A stretch of 12,339 bases of DNA from Gammaproteobacteria bacterium (GTDB lineage: Bacteria; Pseudomonadota; Gammaproteobacteria; SURF-13). Position numbers and translations under genes: made by a program. The notes beneath the pieces were generated by a model. It saw only the letters and a list, made by a program, of their open reading frames with translations, searched no databases and was not told where the DNA came from. The first letter of the stretch is position 1. Every line of letters begins with the position of its first letter. Location of the stretch: NCBI GenBank assembly GCA_023381235.1, contig JAMCTV010000148.1, positions 1 to 12,339 of the forward strand, in the 5' to 3' direction. Below are positions 11,360 to 12,339 of this stretch, in pieces.

Positions 11360-12339
11360 ATGTCCGAGCCCTATCCCATAAAAATGCCGCAGCTTTCCGA
11401 CACCATGACCGAAGGCGTGGTGGTGAGCTGGGAAAAAAAGATTGGCGATAAAATTTCGCGCGGCGATGTGGTTGCCACGGTGGAAACCGACAAGGCGATC
11501 ATGGACGTGGAGGTGTTCCGCGACGGGTATCTGTCCGGCCCGCTCGTGGCGCTGAACAGCGTGGTGGCGGTGGGTGCGCCCATGGGTTATCTCGTGCCGG
11601 GCAAGGACGAGGTGCAGGCCGGTGAGTCTGCCGCCCCAGCACCGGCTCAAGTTATAACACCTGTAATAACTCCCGTACCCGCAGGCCAACCGGTGTCCGC
11701 GCAGGCCCCGTACACCCACGTGATTAAAATGCCGCAACTCTCCGACACCATGACCGATGGCGTGGTGGTGGCGTGGGTGAAGAATCCAGGCGACAAGATC
11801 GAGCGCGGCGACGTGGTGGCGCAGGTCGAGACCGACAAGGCGATCATGGATGTCGAGGTGTTCCGCGCCGGCTATTTATCCGGCCCCATCGCGCCGGTGG
11901 ACGGTGTGGTTGCAGTCGGTGGTGCGCTCGCCTATCTGGTGGATAAGGCGGAAGACGTGGTGCAGGGAAGTCTTGCCGTGGTGGGCAAGGGCGCGGTGGA
12001 CAATGTCACCAGTCCATCCGAGCAGGAGCAGCGTCACCGCATCGCGGCCGCGCATCCTACGCCCGGCCACAAGGCGCCGCTGATGGGCGGCGAGCCGAGT
12101 GCGCCGGTGTCACGTCCTGAAAACAAACAGGCCACGCCACAGGCGCGCAAACTCGCCGCCGAACTGCACGTCAATTTGAATACATTAAAGGGCACCGGGC
12201 CTGACGGCGCGATTACTGCGCAGGATGTGCGCCGCGCGCAGCCGCTGGAGCGGCCGAGCGAGGTCGGGGCGCTGCCGCCCGCGCACGTCATGCCGGAGAT
12301 ACAGGTGCCGGGCCACGGCCGCGCCATGACCGCGATGGA
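11360..12339 (+). CDS. Dihydrolipoamide acetyltransferase (PDH E2), 3' end outside window
   Basis: The frame is open from ATG 11360 to the window end: 326 codons without a stop. Two lipoyl domains are present. The first is residues 5-80 with the lipoylated lysine K45 in VETDKAIMDV. The second is residues 120-195 with K160 in the same motif. An Ala/Pro-rich linker (about 88-117) joins them. A peripheral-subunit-binding domain follows at about 258-293 (ATPQARKLAAELHV, GPDGAITAQDVRRA), which docks E1 or E3. The last residues, HGRAMTAM, are probably the start of the catalytic acyltransferase domain, which is cut off. It takes acetyl groups from the upstream E1 and gives them to CoA. It follows E1 by 100 bases. 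No Shine-Dalgarno precedes the ATG, but MSEPYPIKMPQLSDTM is a natural N-terminus. Confidence 0.95.
   Translation, partial: MSEPYPIKMPQLSDTMTEGVVVSWEKKIGDKISRGDVVATVETDKAIMDVEVFRDGYLSGPLVALNSVVAVGAPMGYLVPGKDEVQAGESAAPAPAQVITPVITPVPAGQPVSAQAPYTHVIKMPQLSDTMTDGVVVAWVKNPGDKIERGDVVAQVETDKAIMDVEVFRAGYLSGPIAPVDGVVAVGGALAYLVDKAEDVVQGSLAVVGKGAVDNVTSPSEQEQRHRIAAAHPTPGHKAPLMGGEPSAPVSRPENKQATPQARKLAAELHVNLNTLKGTGPDGAITAQDVRRAQPLERPSEVGALPPAHVMPEIQVPGHGRAMTAM

Overview
The window reads as GC-rich proteobacterial chromosome, most likely a gammaproteobacterium (betaproteobacterium not excluded). The main clues are a CGFS monothiol glutaredoxin, a homodimeric-type dihydroorotase (PyrC), a bacterial chorismate synthase and an alpha/beta-type pyruvate dehydrogenase E1 followed by a two-lipoyl-domain E2. 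Species-level identity cannot be read from the sequence alone.

Layout. (1) Positions 1-3576 are a minus-strand block. In transcription order it holds a hypothetical protein, aroC, a Phd/RelE-type toxin-antitoxin pair with its own promoter, and an MFS transporter. A hairpin-rich repeat lies at its left end and a second, longer copy at 3594-3749. (2) grxD (plus) and pyrC (minus) are convergent housekeeping genes. (3) Positions 5227-7603 look like an accessory pocket. It holds a HigB/HigA-like toxin-antitoxin pair with a clear palindromic operator, flanked by inverted copies of a GTGGGCA-type palindromic repeat. Next come two small membrane-anchored hypothetical proteins, then a BrnT toxin with a non-BrnA partner. 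(4) A minus-strand M17 aminopeptidase is divergent from a pyruvate dehydrogenase operon (9211 to window end). In that operon E1 alpha and E1 beta form one continuous 682-residue reading frame. The E2 gene follows after a 100-base hairpin-bearing spacer and runs off the window. E2 is open-ended, so it has no stop codon here.

How the genes work together. aroC (shikimate pathway), pyrC (pyrimidines), grxD (Fe-S delivery) and the PDH complex (pyruvate to acetyl-CoA) are core metabolism with no direct mechanistic link. The non-core content consists of three type II toxin-antitoxin modules, two small membrane proteins and several families of palindromic repeats. I see no transposase, integrase, phage gene, CRISPR array, rRNA or tRNA. 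The most notable points are the E1 alpha-beta fusion, which keeps an internal ribosome-binding site and a repeat-like linker; the multi-hairpin repeat whose two copies show paired changes in their stems; and the repeat-flanked, operator-controlled HigBA-like module.
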